Below are positions 8,317-16,216 of a stretch of DNA of 64,000 nucleotides, in pieces; position 1 is the first letter of the stretch; every line of letters begins with the position of its first letter. The notes under the pieces are model-generated. The model saw nothing but the letters and a program-made list of their open reading frames with translations. It was not told where the DNA came from and did not search any database. Source of the DNA: Actinomadura sp. DC4 (GTDB lineage Bacteria; Actinomycetota; Actinomycetes; Streptosporangiales; Streptosporangiaceae); NCBI RefSeq assembly GCF_030406325.1, contig NZ_JAUEQY010000003.1, positions 310,001-374,000 on the forward strand, given 5' to 3'. The position numbers and the translations under genes were made by a program.

Positions 8317-8711
8317 ATGGTGGTGCCGTCGGTTCGGCGGACGGTCACGTCGTAGACGCCGCTGCGGCCGAAGCGGACGCGTTCGGCCGCCTCGGCGATC
8401 AGCTCGTCGCCCGCTCGGGCCGGGGCCACGAAGACCACGTCCGCCGCCGCCGCGACGGTGGCGATCTCGTAGGTGTTGCACGCGAACGCGAAGGCCGTGT
8501 CGGCGAGCAGGAAGACATAGCCGCCGTGGGCGATGCCGTGGCCGTTCGTCATCGTGTCGGCGATGGTCATGGTCGCCCGGGCGCGGCCCGCGGCGACCTC
8601 GCCGATCTCGATGCCGAGGTGCTGAGAGGAGCGGTCGGCCGCGTACATCTTCTCCGCGCAGCGTCGCGCCACCTCGTCGGCCTCCGTCACGCCCACCAGT
8701 GGACCACGCAT
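8268..8711 (-). CDS. paaI: hotdog-fold acyl-CoA thioesterase, PaaI type
   Basis: 147 aa, hotdog-fold thioesterase like the one in the phenylacetate pathway, which hydrolyses hydroxyphenylacetyl-CoA dead-end products in the cytosol. The signature NGHGIAHGGYVFLLADTAFAFACN occupies about residues 57-80, with the conserved Asn, His and Asp of the active site. The length is normal. The ATG at 8711 has no clear SD; the GTG at 8690 (VTEADEVARRCAEKM) matches the usual N-terminus of the family and may be the true start. No other paa genes are nearby, so a role in phenylacetate breakdown is only by family. Confidence 0.9.
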   Translation of the reverse strand: MRGPLVGVTEADEVARRCAEKMYAADRSSQHLGIEIGEVAAGRARATMTIADTMTNGHGIAHGGYVFLLADTAFAFACNTYEIATVAAAADVVFVAPARAGDELIAEAAERVRFGRSGVYDVTVRRTDGTTIAEFRGNSRALPGTTR

Positions 8712-8755
8712 CGATGATCAAGGGAACACCCCGGCCGCCCGTGGGCTATCTTAAG

Positions 8756-8772
8756 TATTCCCGTCTGGAATA
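8756..8772. promoter_or_regulatory. palindrome TATTCC-N5-GGAATA upstream of leader peptide
   Basis: Inverted repeat TATTCC (8756-8761), spacer CGTCT, GGAATA (8767-8772) in an otherwise AT-richer patch, about 45 bp before the leader ORF and on the other side of the paaI start. Position and symmetry fit an operator for the transporter operon. Which protein binds is unknown; sulfur-responsive Rrf2-type regulators use boxes with TTCC/GGAA halves, so that is a possibility only. Confidence 0.45.
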
Positions 8773-8817
8773 TGGAGAATCCCTGACCCGAGTTGACGTA
8801 AGGAGCAAAAACCGGCG

Positions 8818-8907
8818 ATGATGCTGACCGTGTACCGGAGCGAGCCCCTCGTCGCGCGCCTGCACGTCGATCTTCGGCGGCAGGCCAGCGCGCTGTGTGC
8901 GGCCTGA
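8818..8907 (+). CDS. putative cis-acting leader peptide (RxHVDLxR...C type)
   Basis: Short 29-codon frame, starting at one of two adjacent ATGs (8818 or 8821) after an AAGGAG box at 8800-8805. Its C-terminal half reads RLHVDLRRQASALCAA, the pattern of the actinobacterial leader peptides annotated upstream of sulfur-amino-acid and ABC-transporter genes, in which a Cys lies a few codons before the stop. It precedes a peptide ABC transporter operon, ends 138 bp before its first gene, and is followed by a hairpin (8930-8950). The likely role is ribosome-mediated attenuation: stalling at the Cys codon when charged Cys-tRNA is scarce would change folding of the downstream RNA. The mechanism is inferred. 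Confidence 0.8.
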   Translation: MMLTVYRSEPLVARLHVDLRRQASALCAA

Positions 8908-8929
8908 CCTGAGCCTCCGTCACCCATCG

Positions 8930-8950
8930 GCGGGCGCGTCCGCGCCCCGC
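8930..8950 (+). promoter_or_regulatory. candidate attenuator hairpin
   Basis: GCGGG + CGCG pair with CGCG + CCCGC, with one bulged C and a tiny loop, 22 bp after the leader peptide stop. It is followed by a pyrimidine-rich CTCCCTCTTTCCT stretch. This is the right place for a leader-controlled terminator in front of the transporter genes. No alternative antiterminator pairing has been established by eye. Confidence 0.45.
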
Positions 8951-9045
8951 TCGTGATCTCCCTCTTTCCTGCTCAAGTCACGCCTGTCATTCTCTGTTAC
9001 AGCCGTGTCATGTCGCAGTCATCCTTTCGCGAATGAGAAGCCCTG

Positions 9046-10755
9046 ATGCGAACAAGTCCCGCCCTGCTCGCCACCGCCGCCCTGCTCGCCGCCGCCGCGG
9101 CCGCCTGCTCGTCCGGCGGCTCGTCCTCCTCCTCATCCGGTAGCTCGGCCTTCGACCCCAAGACCTGCCAGGGCGGCACGCTCTACGTCCTGAACCAGTC
9201 CGACGCCACCGCCCACCACCTCGACCCCGCCCGGATCTACACCTCCGGCGGCGGCGCGGTGACCTCCCTGATCTTCCGTACGCTGACGACCCGGCACCGG
9301 GTGCCCGGCCAGGCCGGCGACGAGGTCGCCCCGGACCTCGCCACCGACACCGGCACGGCGAGCGACGGCGCCAAGACCTGGACGTACCACCTCAAGGACG
9401 GCCTGAAGTTCGAGGACGGCACGCCGATCACGTCCAAGGACATCAAGTGGGGCGTGGAGCGGGCGTTCGCGCCCGAGCTGCCCGGCGGCATCCCCTACCT
9501 GCGCGACTGGCTCGCCGGCGGCGCGGACTACAAGGGGCCGTACAAGGGCAAGGAGCTGGACTCGATCCAGACGCCGGACGACAAGACGATCATCTTCAAG
9601 CTGCGCAAGCCCGAGGGAGACTTCCCGTACGTCACGACGGCCACGCAGTTCGCGCCCGTGCCCAAGGCCAAGGACGACGGCACCGGGTACGAGAAGCACC
9701 CGATCTCCAGCGGGCCGTACAAGGTCCAGTCGCACGAGCAGGACAAGAGCCTGGTGCTCGTCCGCAACCCGTACTGGTCGCGCACCGTGGACGACCAGCG
9801 CCTCGCCTGCCCCGACCGGCTGGAGGGCACGTACGGCCTGAACTCGGCCGTCATCAACCAGCGGCTCACCTCCAGCGCCGGCAAGGACGCGAACGCGATC
9901 ACCACCGACACCGACCTGTCACCCGCCGAGCTGGCCCGCATCTCCAGCGACCCGAACCTGAAGAAGCGCGCGGTCAAGGGTGAGTTCGGCGAGACCGACT
10001 ACATCGCGTTCAACCCCAAGGTCAAGCCGTTCGACGACCCCCGCGTGCGGGAGGCGATCTCGTACGCGATCGGCCGCCAGTCGGTGGTCAACGCGGCCGG
10101 CGGAAGCTCGCTCGCCAAGCCCGCGACGACGTTCCTGCCCGACCAGGCGGCGTTCGGCTACCAGCCGTACGACTACTTCCCCGCCGGGGCGAACGGCAAC
10201 GCCGCCAAGGCCAAGGAGCTCCTGGCCCAGGCCGGGCACCCGAACGGGCTGACCGTCACGCTCGCCCACCGCAACGCCGACTACAACCACGACGGCCCGG
10301 CCGTGGCCACCGCCGTGCAGGCCTCGCTCAAGCAGTCCGGCATCACGGTGAACCTCAAGCCCTACGACGACGCCGGGTACGGCGACGTGATCCAGAAGCC
10401 GTCGAGCGAGCCGGGCATGTACCTCACGACGTGGGGCGCCGACTGGCCGACCGGCGGGCCGTTCCTCGCGCCGATCTTCGACGGGCGGCAGATCCTCAAG
10501 GACGGCGGCAACTTCAACGCCTCCCAGCTGGACGACCCGAAGGTCAACGCCGAGTTCGACGCCATCAACAAGATCACCGACCCGGTTCAGGCCCGGCCGC
10601 GCTGGGGTGCCCTGGACGCCGCGATCGGCAAGCAGGCGCTCACCGTGCCGCTGATCCACCCGATCTACATCCGGCTGACCGGCAAGAACGTCAAGAACGC
10701 CTACCTCGACCAGTGGCGCGGCTCCTACGATCCCGCCATGGTGTCGGTCAAGTAG
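9046..10755 (+). CDS. ABC transporter substrate-binding lipoprotein, SBP family 5 (peptide/nickel type)
   Basis: 569 aa extracytoplasmic binding protein that captures a peptide-like or other small ligand for the permeases encoded next. The N-terminus is a lipoprotein signal with lipobox AAAAC (Cys21) and a Ser/Gly linker. The mature part shows the SBP5 pattern (YHLKDGLKFEDGTPITSKDIKWGVERA at about 113-140; FDDPRVREAISYAIGRQSVV near 327-346). It is the first gene of the operon after the leader peptide, with the next gene 6 bp downstream. The ligand cannot be read from sequence; the Cys-type leader suggests a sulfur-containing substrate such as a Cys- or glutathione-like peptide. Confidence 0.93.
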   Translation: MRTSPALLATAALLAAAAAACSSGGSSSSSSGSSAFDPKTCQGGTLYVLNQSDATAHHLDPARIYTSGGGAVTSLIFRTLTTRHRVPGQAGDEVAPDLATDTGTASDGAKTWTYHLKDGLKFEDGTPITSKDIKWGVERAFAPELPGGIPYLRDWLAGGADYKGPYKGKELDSIQTPDDKTIIFKLRKPEGDFPYVTTATQFAPVPKAKDDGTGYEKHPISSGPYKVQSHEQDKSLVLVRNPYWSRTVDDQRLACPDRLEGTYGLNSAVINQRLTSSAGKDANAITTDTDLSPAELARISSDPNLKKRAVKGEFGETDYIAFNPKVKPFDDPRVREAISYAIGRQSVVNAAGGSSLAKPATTFLPDQAAFGYQPYDYFPAGANGNAAKAKELLAQAGHPNGLTVTLAHRNADYNHDGPAVATAVQASLKQSGITVNLKPYDDAGYGDVIQKPSSEPGMYLTTWGADWPTGGPFLAPIFDGRQILKDGGNFNASQLDDPKVNAEFDAINKITDPVQARPRWGALDAAIGKQALTVPLIHPIYIRLTGKNVKNAYLDQWRGSYDPAMVSVK

Positions 10756-10761
10756 GGACCG

Positions 10762-11718
10762 GTGAGCACAGAACTGATCGCTGAGGCCGGCGCCGCTCCG
10801 GAGGCGCCGGCCCGTGGTCGTCAGGTACGGCGGCGGCTGTACGCCGACCGGATGGCGATGGCCGGTCTCGTCATCGCCGTCCTCATGATCGTCGCCGCGC
10901 TCGCCGCGCCGCTGCTCGTCCACCTCGAAGGGCAGGACGCCACGGCGTACCACCCCGAACTGCTGGACTCCGCGCGCGGCGGTGTGCCGCGCGGATCGTT
11001 CGGCGGCGCGAGCGGGGCGCACTGGCTCGGCGTGGAGCCGACGACCGGCCGCGACCTGTTCGCCCGCGCCCTGGGCGGCGCGCGCATCTCCTTCCTGGTC
11101 GCGTTCGGCACCCTGATCGTGCAGATCCTGCTCGGTGTGGGGATCGGGCTGGCGGCCGGGCTGGGCGGCAAGGTGGCCGACGCCTTCCTGGGGCGGCTGA
11201 TCGACCTGGCCATCTCCTTCCCCCAGCTCATCTTCGCCATCGCGCTGCTGGCGATCGTCCCGGGAACGTTCCCGCGCCCGATCCTGCTGATGATGGTCAT
11301 CGGCCTGTTCGGCTGGGGCGGCACGGCCCGGCTGATCCGCGGCCAGGTGCTGTCGCTGAAGACCCGCGACTACGTGTCGGCGGCGCGCCTGTCCGGCGCG
11401 TCGCGTACGCGCATCGCGCTGCGGGAGATCCTGCCCGGCGTCTCGGCGCCGCTCGTCACGTACGCCGCGCTGCTGCTCCCGAACAACATGATCTCCGAGG
11501 CGGGCCTGTCCTTCCTCGGCGTCGGCGTGCGCCCGCCGGCGTCCTCGTGGGGGCAGATGCTCTCCAGCGCGACGACCTGGTTCCAGGCCGACCCGATGTA
11601 CGTCCTGGTGCCCGGCCTCCTGCTGCTCGTCAACGTGCTCGCCTTCACCGTCCTCGCCGACGGCGTGCGCACCGCCCTGGACCCCAAGGCGCCGTCACTG
11701 CGGGGAGGCCGGCGGTGA
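10762..11718 (+). CDS. ABC transporter permease, DppC/OppC type
   Basis: 318 aa inner-membrane permease starting at GTG 10762, six bases after the binding-protein stop. An N-terminal cytoplasmic segment is followed by a helix at about 30-50, a periplasmic loop (WLGVEPTTGRDLFARALGG, the DppC N-terminal signature), then five helices. The EAA loop is visible as RGQVLSLKTRDYVSAARLSGAS, which docks onto the ATPase. Gene order is unusual only in that the C-type permease precedes the B-type one. Confidence 0.92.
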   Translation: MSTELIAEAGAAPEAPARGRQVRRRLYADRMAMAGLVIAVLMIVAALAAPLLVHLEGQDATAYHPELLDSARGGVPRGSFGGASGAHWLGVEPTTGRDLFARALGGARISFLVAFGTLIVQILLGVGIGLAAGLGGKVADAFLGRLIDLAISFPQLIFAIALLAIVPGTFPRPILLMMVIGLFGWGGTARLIRGQVLSLKTRDYVSAARLSGASRTRIALREILPGVSAPLVTYAALLLPNNMISEAGLSFLGVGVRPPASSWGQMLSSATTWFQADPMYVLVPGLLLLVNVLAFTVLADGVRTALDPKAPSLRGGRR

Positions 11719-11725
11719 GCGACCG

Positions 11726-12715
11726 ATGACCCGCTATCTGCTGCGGAGGTCCGCCAGCACGGTCGTGCTGCTGCTGGTGATGGTGGCGTTCGTCTACGTC
11801 ATCTTCTACGCGCTGCCCTCCGACCCCGCGGTCCTGGTCTGCGGCAAGGGCTGCGGCGGCGGGCAGCTCGCCGCGATCCACCACAAGCTGGGCCTCGACC
11901 AGCCGGAGTACGTCCAGTTCTGGCACTTCCTCGTAGGGATCTTCGTCGGCCGCGACTACAGCTCCGGCCCGGACGTCTCCCACTGCGCCGCGCCCTGCCT
12001 GGGCTTCTCGTTCCAGAACGACCAGCCGGTGCTGTCCCTGATCGGGCAGCGGCTGCCGGTCTCGCTGTCGCTCACCACCGGCGCGATGGTGCTGTGGCTG
12101 CTGATCGGCGTGTCGGCGGGCATCCTGTCCGCGCTGCGCGCGGGACGGCTCACCGACCGGGTGGTGACCGCCGCCTCGGTGCTCGCGTACGGCGCCCCGA
12201 TCTTCGTGAGCGGGATGCTGCTGCTCATGCTGTTCTGCGGTTACCTGCACTGGCTCGACTTCCCCGTCTACGTGCCGCTCACCGACGACCCGGCCGCCTG
12301 GGCGAAGAACCTCCTGCTGCCCTGGTTCACGCTCGCCATCGCGCAGTCCGCGATCTACGCGCGGCTGACCCGTACGGGAATGCTGGAGACGCTGTCGGAG
12401 GACCACATCCGCACCTTCCGCGCGTACGGCCTGCGGGAGCGGCGGATCGTCGGCCGGCACGCGCTGCGCGGCACGCTCACCCCGATCATCACGGTCAGCG
12501 CGTACGACTTCGGCTACATCCTGGTCGGCGCGATGCTCACCGAGACGCTGTTCGGGCTGCCCGGCCTGGGCCAGCTCATCGTGCAGTCGTCCAACAACGT
12601 CGACCTGCCCGTCGTGGCCGGGCTCACGCTGGTGGCCGGCGCCGCCATCGTGGTCGCCAACACCGCCGCGGACCTGCTGTACGCGGTGGTCGACCGGAGG
12701 GTCGTACTGGCATGA
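11726..12715 (+). CDS. ABC transporter permease, DppB/OppB type
   Basis: 329 aa inner-membrane permease beginning MTRYLLRRSASTVVLL, the standard DppB start. A periplasmic insert (residues about 35-100) carries several Cys (LVCGKGCGGG, SHCAAPCLGF), which is uncommon for this family and might form disulfides. The EAA motif is TGMLETLSEDHIRTFRAYGLRERRI. The stop overlaps the ATPase start (ATGA at 12712-12715), so the two are translationally coupled. Confidence 0.92.
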   Translation: MTRYLLRRSASTVVLLLVMVAFVYVIFYALPSDPAVLVCGKGCGGGQLAAIHHKLGLDQPEYVQFWHFLVGIFVGRDYSSGPDVSHCAAPCLGFSFQNDQPVLSLIGQRLPVSLSLTTGAMVLWLLIGVSAGILSALRAGRLTDRVVTAASVLAYGAPIFVSGMLLLMLFCGYLHWLDFPVYVPLTDDPAAWAKNLLLPWFTLAIAQSAIYARLTRTGMLETLSEDHIRTFRAYGLRERRIVGRHALRGTLTPIITVSAYDFGYILVGAMLTETLFGLPGLGQLIVQSSNNVDLPVVAGLTLVAGAAIVVANTAADLLYAVVDRRVVLA

Positions 12716-14307
12716 GTGTCCTCTCGGTGCGGGACCTGACCGTGGAGTTCCCCGCGGACGACGGCTCCTCGCTGCGCGCGGTCGACGGGGTCTCCTTCGA
12801 CCTGGCCGCGGGCGGGGCGCTCGGCATCGTCGGCGAGTCCGGGTCGGGCAAGAGCACGACCGCGCTCGCGCTGCTCGGGCTGCACCGGCGCTCCTCCGCG
12901 CGGGTGTCGGGCGAGATCCTGCTCGGTGACGACGATGTCAACACGCTGGGCGACGAGGCCGTACGGCGGCTGCGCGGCCACCGCATCGCGATGATCTTCC
13001 AGGACCCGCTGTCCGCGCTGGACCCGTACTACCGGATCGGCGACCAGATCTCCGAGGTGTACCGCACGCACTCGGGCGCGAGCCGCCGGGCCGCCTGGGC
13101 ACGCGCGGTCGAGGTGCTGTCCCGCGTCGGCGTCCCGGACGCGGCGCGGCGGGCGCGGGCCCGGCCGCACGAGTTCTCCGGCGGCATGCGCCAGCGCGCG
13201 CTGATCGCGATGGCGCTGGCCTGCGAGCCGGAGATCCTCGTCGCCGACGAGCCCACCAGCGCGCTGGACGTGACCGTACAGGCGCAGATCCTCGACCTGA
13301 TCGACGAGCTCCGCGCCGACACGGGCATGGCCCTGCTGCTGGTCACGCACGACCTCGGCGTCGTGTCGCGCTCGGTGGAGCGGGTGCTGGTCATGCAGGA
13401 CGGCCGGGCGGTCGAGGAGGGCCCGGTCGGCGAGGTGCTGCGCGAGCCGGCCGAGCCGTACACCCGCGCGCTCCTGGCCGCCGTCCCCCGCCTGGACGGC
13501 CCGCTCCCGGCCCGGCGCACGCCCGCCGGCGAGCCGCTGCTGACGGTCACCGGCCTCACCCGGGAGTTCCGGCGGCCGGGCGGCGGGCTGCGCCACGACG
13601 CGCTGCGGGCGGTCGACGACGTGTCGCTGGAGATCCGGCGCGGCGAGACGCTCGGCGTGGTCGGCGAGAGCGGCAGCGGCAAGACCACGCTCGCGCGGAT
13701 GATCGTACGGCTGCTCGCGCCGACGTCGGGCCGCATCGAGTTCGCCGGGCGGGACATCACGCGGCTGGGAGAGCGCGACCTGCGTCCCGTACGCCGGGAC
13801 CTGCAGATGGTCTTCCAGGACCCGGTCTCCTCGCTGAACCCCCGCCGTACGGTCGGCGACAGCATCGCCGACCCGCTGCGCGTCCAGGGCACCGGCGATC
13901 GCGAGGCGCTGCGGACGGCGCGTGAACTGATGGGACGCGTGGGCCTGGACGCCGCGCGGCACGACCGGTATCCGCATGAGTTCTCCGGCGGTCAGCGTCA
14001 GCGCATGGGCATCGCGCGCGCCCTGTCGCTGCGGCCGAGCCTGCTGGTCTGCGACGAGCCGGTGTCGGCGCTGGACGTGTCGACGCAGGCGCAGATCCTG
14101 GAGCTGCTGGCGGGCCTGCAGGAGGAGTACGAGCTGACGATCGTGTTCGTCTCCCACGACCTGGCGGTCGTGCGCCAGGTGAGCGACCGCGTGGCCGTCA
14201 TGCACGACGGCGAGCTGGTCGAACTCGCGGACGCGGGCGAGCTGTACGCGAAGCCGCGGCATGAGTACACCCGCACGCTGCTGGCGGCGGTACCCGCGCT
14301 GGCCTGA
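12712..14307 (+). CDS. ABC transporter ATP-binding protein, fused DppD-DppF
   Basis: 531 aa with two complete nucleotide-binding domains in one chain. Domain 1: Walker A GESGSGKST (41-49), signature FSGGMRQR, Walker B ILVADEPTSALD, switch His in LLVTHDLG. Domain 2: Walker A GESGSGKTT, signature FSGGQRQRMG, Walker B LLVCDEPVSALD, switch FVSHDLAVV. It therefore supplies both ATPases of the peptide transporter. The short linker (ARRTPAGEPLL region) carries no extra domain. Start ATG 12712 overlaps the permease stop. The oligopeptide-type C-terminal Cys motif is absent after each domain. Confidence 0.95.
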   Translation: MSVLSVRDLTVEFPADDGSSLRAVDGVSFDLAAGGALGIVGESGSGKSTTALALLGLHRRSSARVSGEILLGDDDVNTLGDEAVRRLRGHRIAMIFQDPLSALDPYYRIGDQISEVYRTHSGASRRAAWARAVEVLSRVGVPDAARRARARPHEFSGGMRQRALIAMALACEPEILVADEPTSALDVTVQAQILDLIDELRADTGMALLLVTHDLGVVSRSVERVLVMQDGRAVEEGPVGEVLREPAEPYTRALLAAVPRLDGPLPARRTPAGEPLLTVTGLTREFRRPGGGLRHDALRAVDDVSLEIRRGETLGVVGESGSGKTTLARMIVRLLAPTSGRIEFAGRDITRLGERDLRPVRRDLQMVFQDPVSSLNPRRTVGDSIADPLRVQGTGDREALRTARELMGRVGLDAARHDRYPHEFSGGQRQRMGIARALSLRPSLLVCDEPVSALDVSTQAQILELLAGLQEEYELTIVFVSHDLAVVRQVSDRVAVMHDGELVELADAGELYAKPRHEYTRTLLAAVPALA

Positions 14308-14314
14308 GCGCAGG

Positions 14315-14349
14315 CCGCCGGGCGCCCGGCGTCCCGGGCCACCCGGCGG
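14315..14349. terminator. possible weak hairpin terminator
   Basis: CCGCCGGG (14315-14322) pairs with CCCGGCGG (14342-14349) around a 19-nt GC-rich loop that can itself pair. It lies between the ABC operon and the convergent secreted-protein gene. Confidence 0.4.
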
Positions 14350-14426
14350 TCGCGGGGTGTGAGGGCCGTTGTCTCCGGCCGCCCGCTCGCGCCATCGGGG
14401 CGGGTGGAGACCGCTGTGCTTCAGCG

Positions 14427-14771
14427 CTAGAACGCGCAGATCGCGTACACGCTGATGCCGACCGAGCCGGCGCCGGCCTGGCGGCCGAGCGCGATCCAGC
14501 CGCGCCCGTCCGTCCTCGGGAAGCTGCCCACGAGAACGGCGCCGGGGCCCTGGGCCTCGCCACCACCGCCGGTCACGTGCTTGCCGAGCGGGCAGAAGAC
14601 CGTCCGCCGGGTGAAGTTCGGGACGTTGGCGTTGGGAAGCGTGACGATCTGATAGCCCGGGACCTTGTGCTCGGCGGCCGGGCGCACGTTGTCCGCGCGT
14701 GCGGCCGGGCTGGTGCCCATCACCGCGGCGATGGCCAGTGCCCCGGTACCGGGGGTGCACAGTTTTCGCAT
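14427..14771 (-). CDS. small secreted protein with C-terminal VYAICA-type domain
   Basis: 114 aa from the ATG at 14771, which has GGAG nine bases upstream; the upstream in-frame extension is not credible. Residues 1-29 form a Sec signal peptide (MRKLCTPGTGALAIAAV...ARA). The mature part is one small domain: VFCPLGKHVTGGGGEAQG, then RTDGRGWIALGRQ and a terminal SVGISVYAICAF. The two Cys probably form a disulfide. The CP.GK.V.GGG ... GW ... VYAICA pattern recurs in many secreted actinomycete proteins of unknown function. It has its own promoter region (14772-14961). Confidence 0.8.
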   Translation of the reverse strand: MRKLCTPGTGALAIAAVMGTSPAARADNVRPAAEHKVPGYQIVTLPNANVPNFTRRTVFCPLGKHVTGGGGEAQGPGAVLVGSFPRTDGRGWIALGRQAGAGSVGISVYAICAF

Positions 14772-14961
14772 ACATGATCTCCGATCAGGTAGAAATAGTG
14801 GTGACTTCCGGAAACCGGGCACCCGGCCCGAAACCGCGACGGCCGAGCACCCGGATCTGGAGCGTCTTCTACCCGGACCACCATTCTTCACACGCAGCTT
14901 CTGCGCCATGATCAATGGTCGATCTATTCATGCTGAGATCTGCGAAAAATGCGGAGGAGCG

Positions 14962-16140
14962 CTAGCGCGCCCAGGTCCAGGCGTAGTCTCCCACCTCGAC
15001 CGATGATGCCTGAGAACCGATGTTGAGCGGCCGGAAGGTGTCCACCATCACGGCCATCTCGGTCGTTTCCGTGTGTCCCTTGCGAACCGCCTCGATGACG
15101 CCTTCGACCGCACCCGGCGCCGGCCCATGGGTGAATCCGGACGGATGCAGGCTGATCGATCCGACATCGATGCCGGATCCCTTACGCGCCGAATAGTCAC
15201 CGCCGACGTAGAACATCATTTCGTCGGAGTCGACATTATGGTGGTTGTACGGGATTGGAATGGCGTCGCCGTGGAAATCGAGCGGTCGCGGGCAGAATGA
15301 GCAGATCACGAAATTCGGGCCCTCGAACGTCTGGTGCACCGGCGGCGGGGCGTGCGTGCGCTTCACGATCGGCTCGAAGTCGTCGATGTTGAACGCGTAC
15401 GGATAAAGGTGACCGTCCCAGCCGACGACGTCGAGCGGGTGGTGCCGGTAGGTCAGGCGGGACAGCCCGCCCCGGTGGCGTACGAGGACCGGGACGTCCT
15501 CCCCTTCCAGGACGAGCGGCTCGTCCGGCGTCCGCAGGTCGCGCTCGCTGTACGGGGCGTGCTCCAGGAACTGGCCGTACTGCGACAGGTAACGCCGGGG
15601 CGGCCGGATGTGCCCGGAGGCCTCGAACACCATGAGCCGCAGCAGGTCCGTGCCGGCCCGTACGAAGCGGTGGATGGTGCCGGTCGGGACGATCACGTAG
15701 TCGCCCGGGCCGACGTCGAGGGCACCGTAGGTCGACTCCAGGCGTGCCGTGCCGGACTCGACGTAGACGCACTCGTCGCCCGCGGAGTTGCGGTACAGCT
15801 CGCCGTCGGAGTCCGCCGCGACGTAGGACACGCGGACGTCGTCGTTGGCCATCAGCAGGCGCCGGCCGAGGACGGGGTCGCCGCCGGTGGTCAGGTCGTG
15901 CGGCTTGAAGTGGCGCGGCATCAGCGGGTGGTTCGGGCTCGCGCCCGCGCTGTGGGCCGGCAGGTCCACGCCCTCGCTCTTGAGGATCGCGGTCGGCAGG
16001 TTGACGTGGTAGAGCAGCGACGAGTCGGAGGAGAACCCCTCCTCCCCCATCAGCTCCTCGGCGTACAGGCCCCCGTCGGGCTTGCGAAACTGGATGTGGC
16101 GCTTGCGGGGGACCTCCCCGACGCGGCGGTAGTAGGGCAT
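14962..16140 (-). CDS. hmgA: homogentisate 1,2-dioxygenase
   Basis: Opens the ring of homogentisate to maleylacetoacetate in tyrosine/phenylalanine breakdown; a cytosolic Fe(II) enzyme. 392 aa from the ATG at 16140, normal for actinobacterial members, which are shorter than the human enzyme. Metal ligands by alignment with the family: His301 and Glu307 in HHNVDSDEMMFY, His332 in LHPSGFTHGP. The cupin signature PGDYVIVPTGTIHRF lies in the N-terminal half. No fumarylacetoacetase or isomerase gene is adjacent, so the pathway is split. It is divergent from a MarR regulator, with a perfect palindrome between them that is probably its operator. Confidence 0.95.
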   Translation of the reverse strand: MPYYRRVGEVPRKRHIQFRKPDGGLYAEELMGEEGFSSDSSLLYHVNLPTAILKSEGVDLPAHSAGASPNHPLMPRHFKPHDLTTGGDPVLGRRLLMANDDVRVSYVAADSDGELYRNSAGDECVYVESGTARLESTYGALDVGPGDYVIVPTGTIHRFVRAGTDLLRLMVFEASGHIRPPRRYLSQYGQFLEHAPYSERDLRTPDEPLVLEGEDVPVLVRHRGGLSRLTYRHHPLDVVGWDGHLYPYAFNIDDFEPIVKRTHAPPPVHQTFEGPNFVICSFCPRPLDFHGDAIPIPYNHHNVDSDEMMFYVGGDYSARKGSGIDVGSISLHPSGFTHGPAPGAVEGVIEAVRKGHTETTEMAVMVDTFRPLNIGSQASSVEVGDYAWTWAR

Positions 16141-16168
16141 CTCGTCTCCGGAACTCGGCCTCGGCAAG

Positions 16169-16186
16169 TAATCAAAGCTTTGATTA
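16169..16186. promoter_or_regulatory. 18-bp perfect palindrome, probable MarR operator
   Basis: TAATCAAAGCTTTGATTA, a perfect dyad in the 76-bp divergent region between hmgA and the MarR gene. Its length, AT richness and position are as expected for a MarR dimer site. It overlaps a plausible -35 (TTGATT at 16180-16185) with TAAGCT 18 bp later at 16204-16209, which would place transcription start at or near the GTG of the marR gene, giving a leaderless mRNA. Confidence 0.85.
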
Positions 16187-16216
16187 GTTCTTGTATCCGA
16201 CTCTAAGCTGTGCATC

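Noticed and set aside
12514-14775. A 753-codon minus-strand frame across the ABC ATPase gene
   Set aside because: It is the antisense of a clearly conserved ATPase with both Walker motifs; its translation has low-complexity Arg/Ala/Gly/Asp composition.
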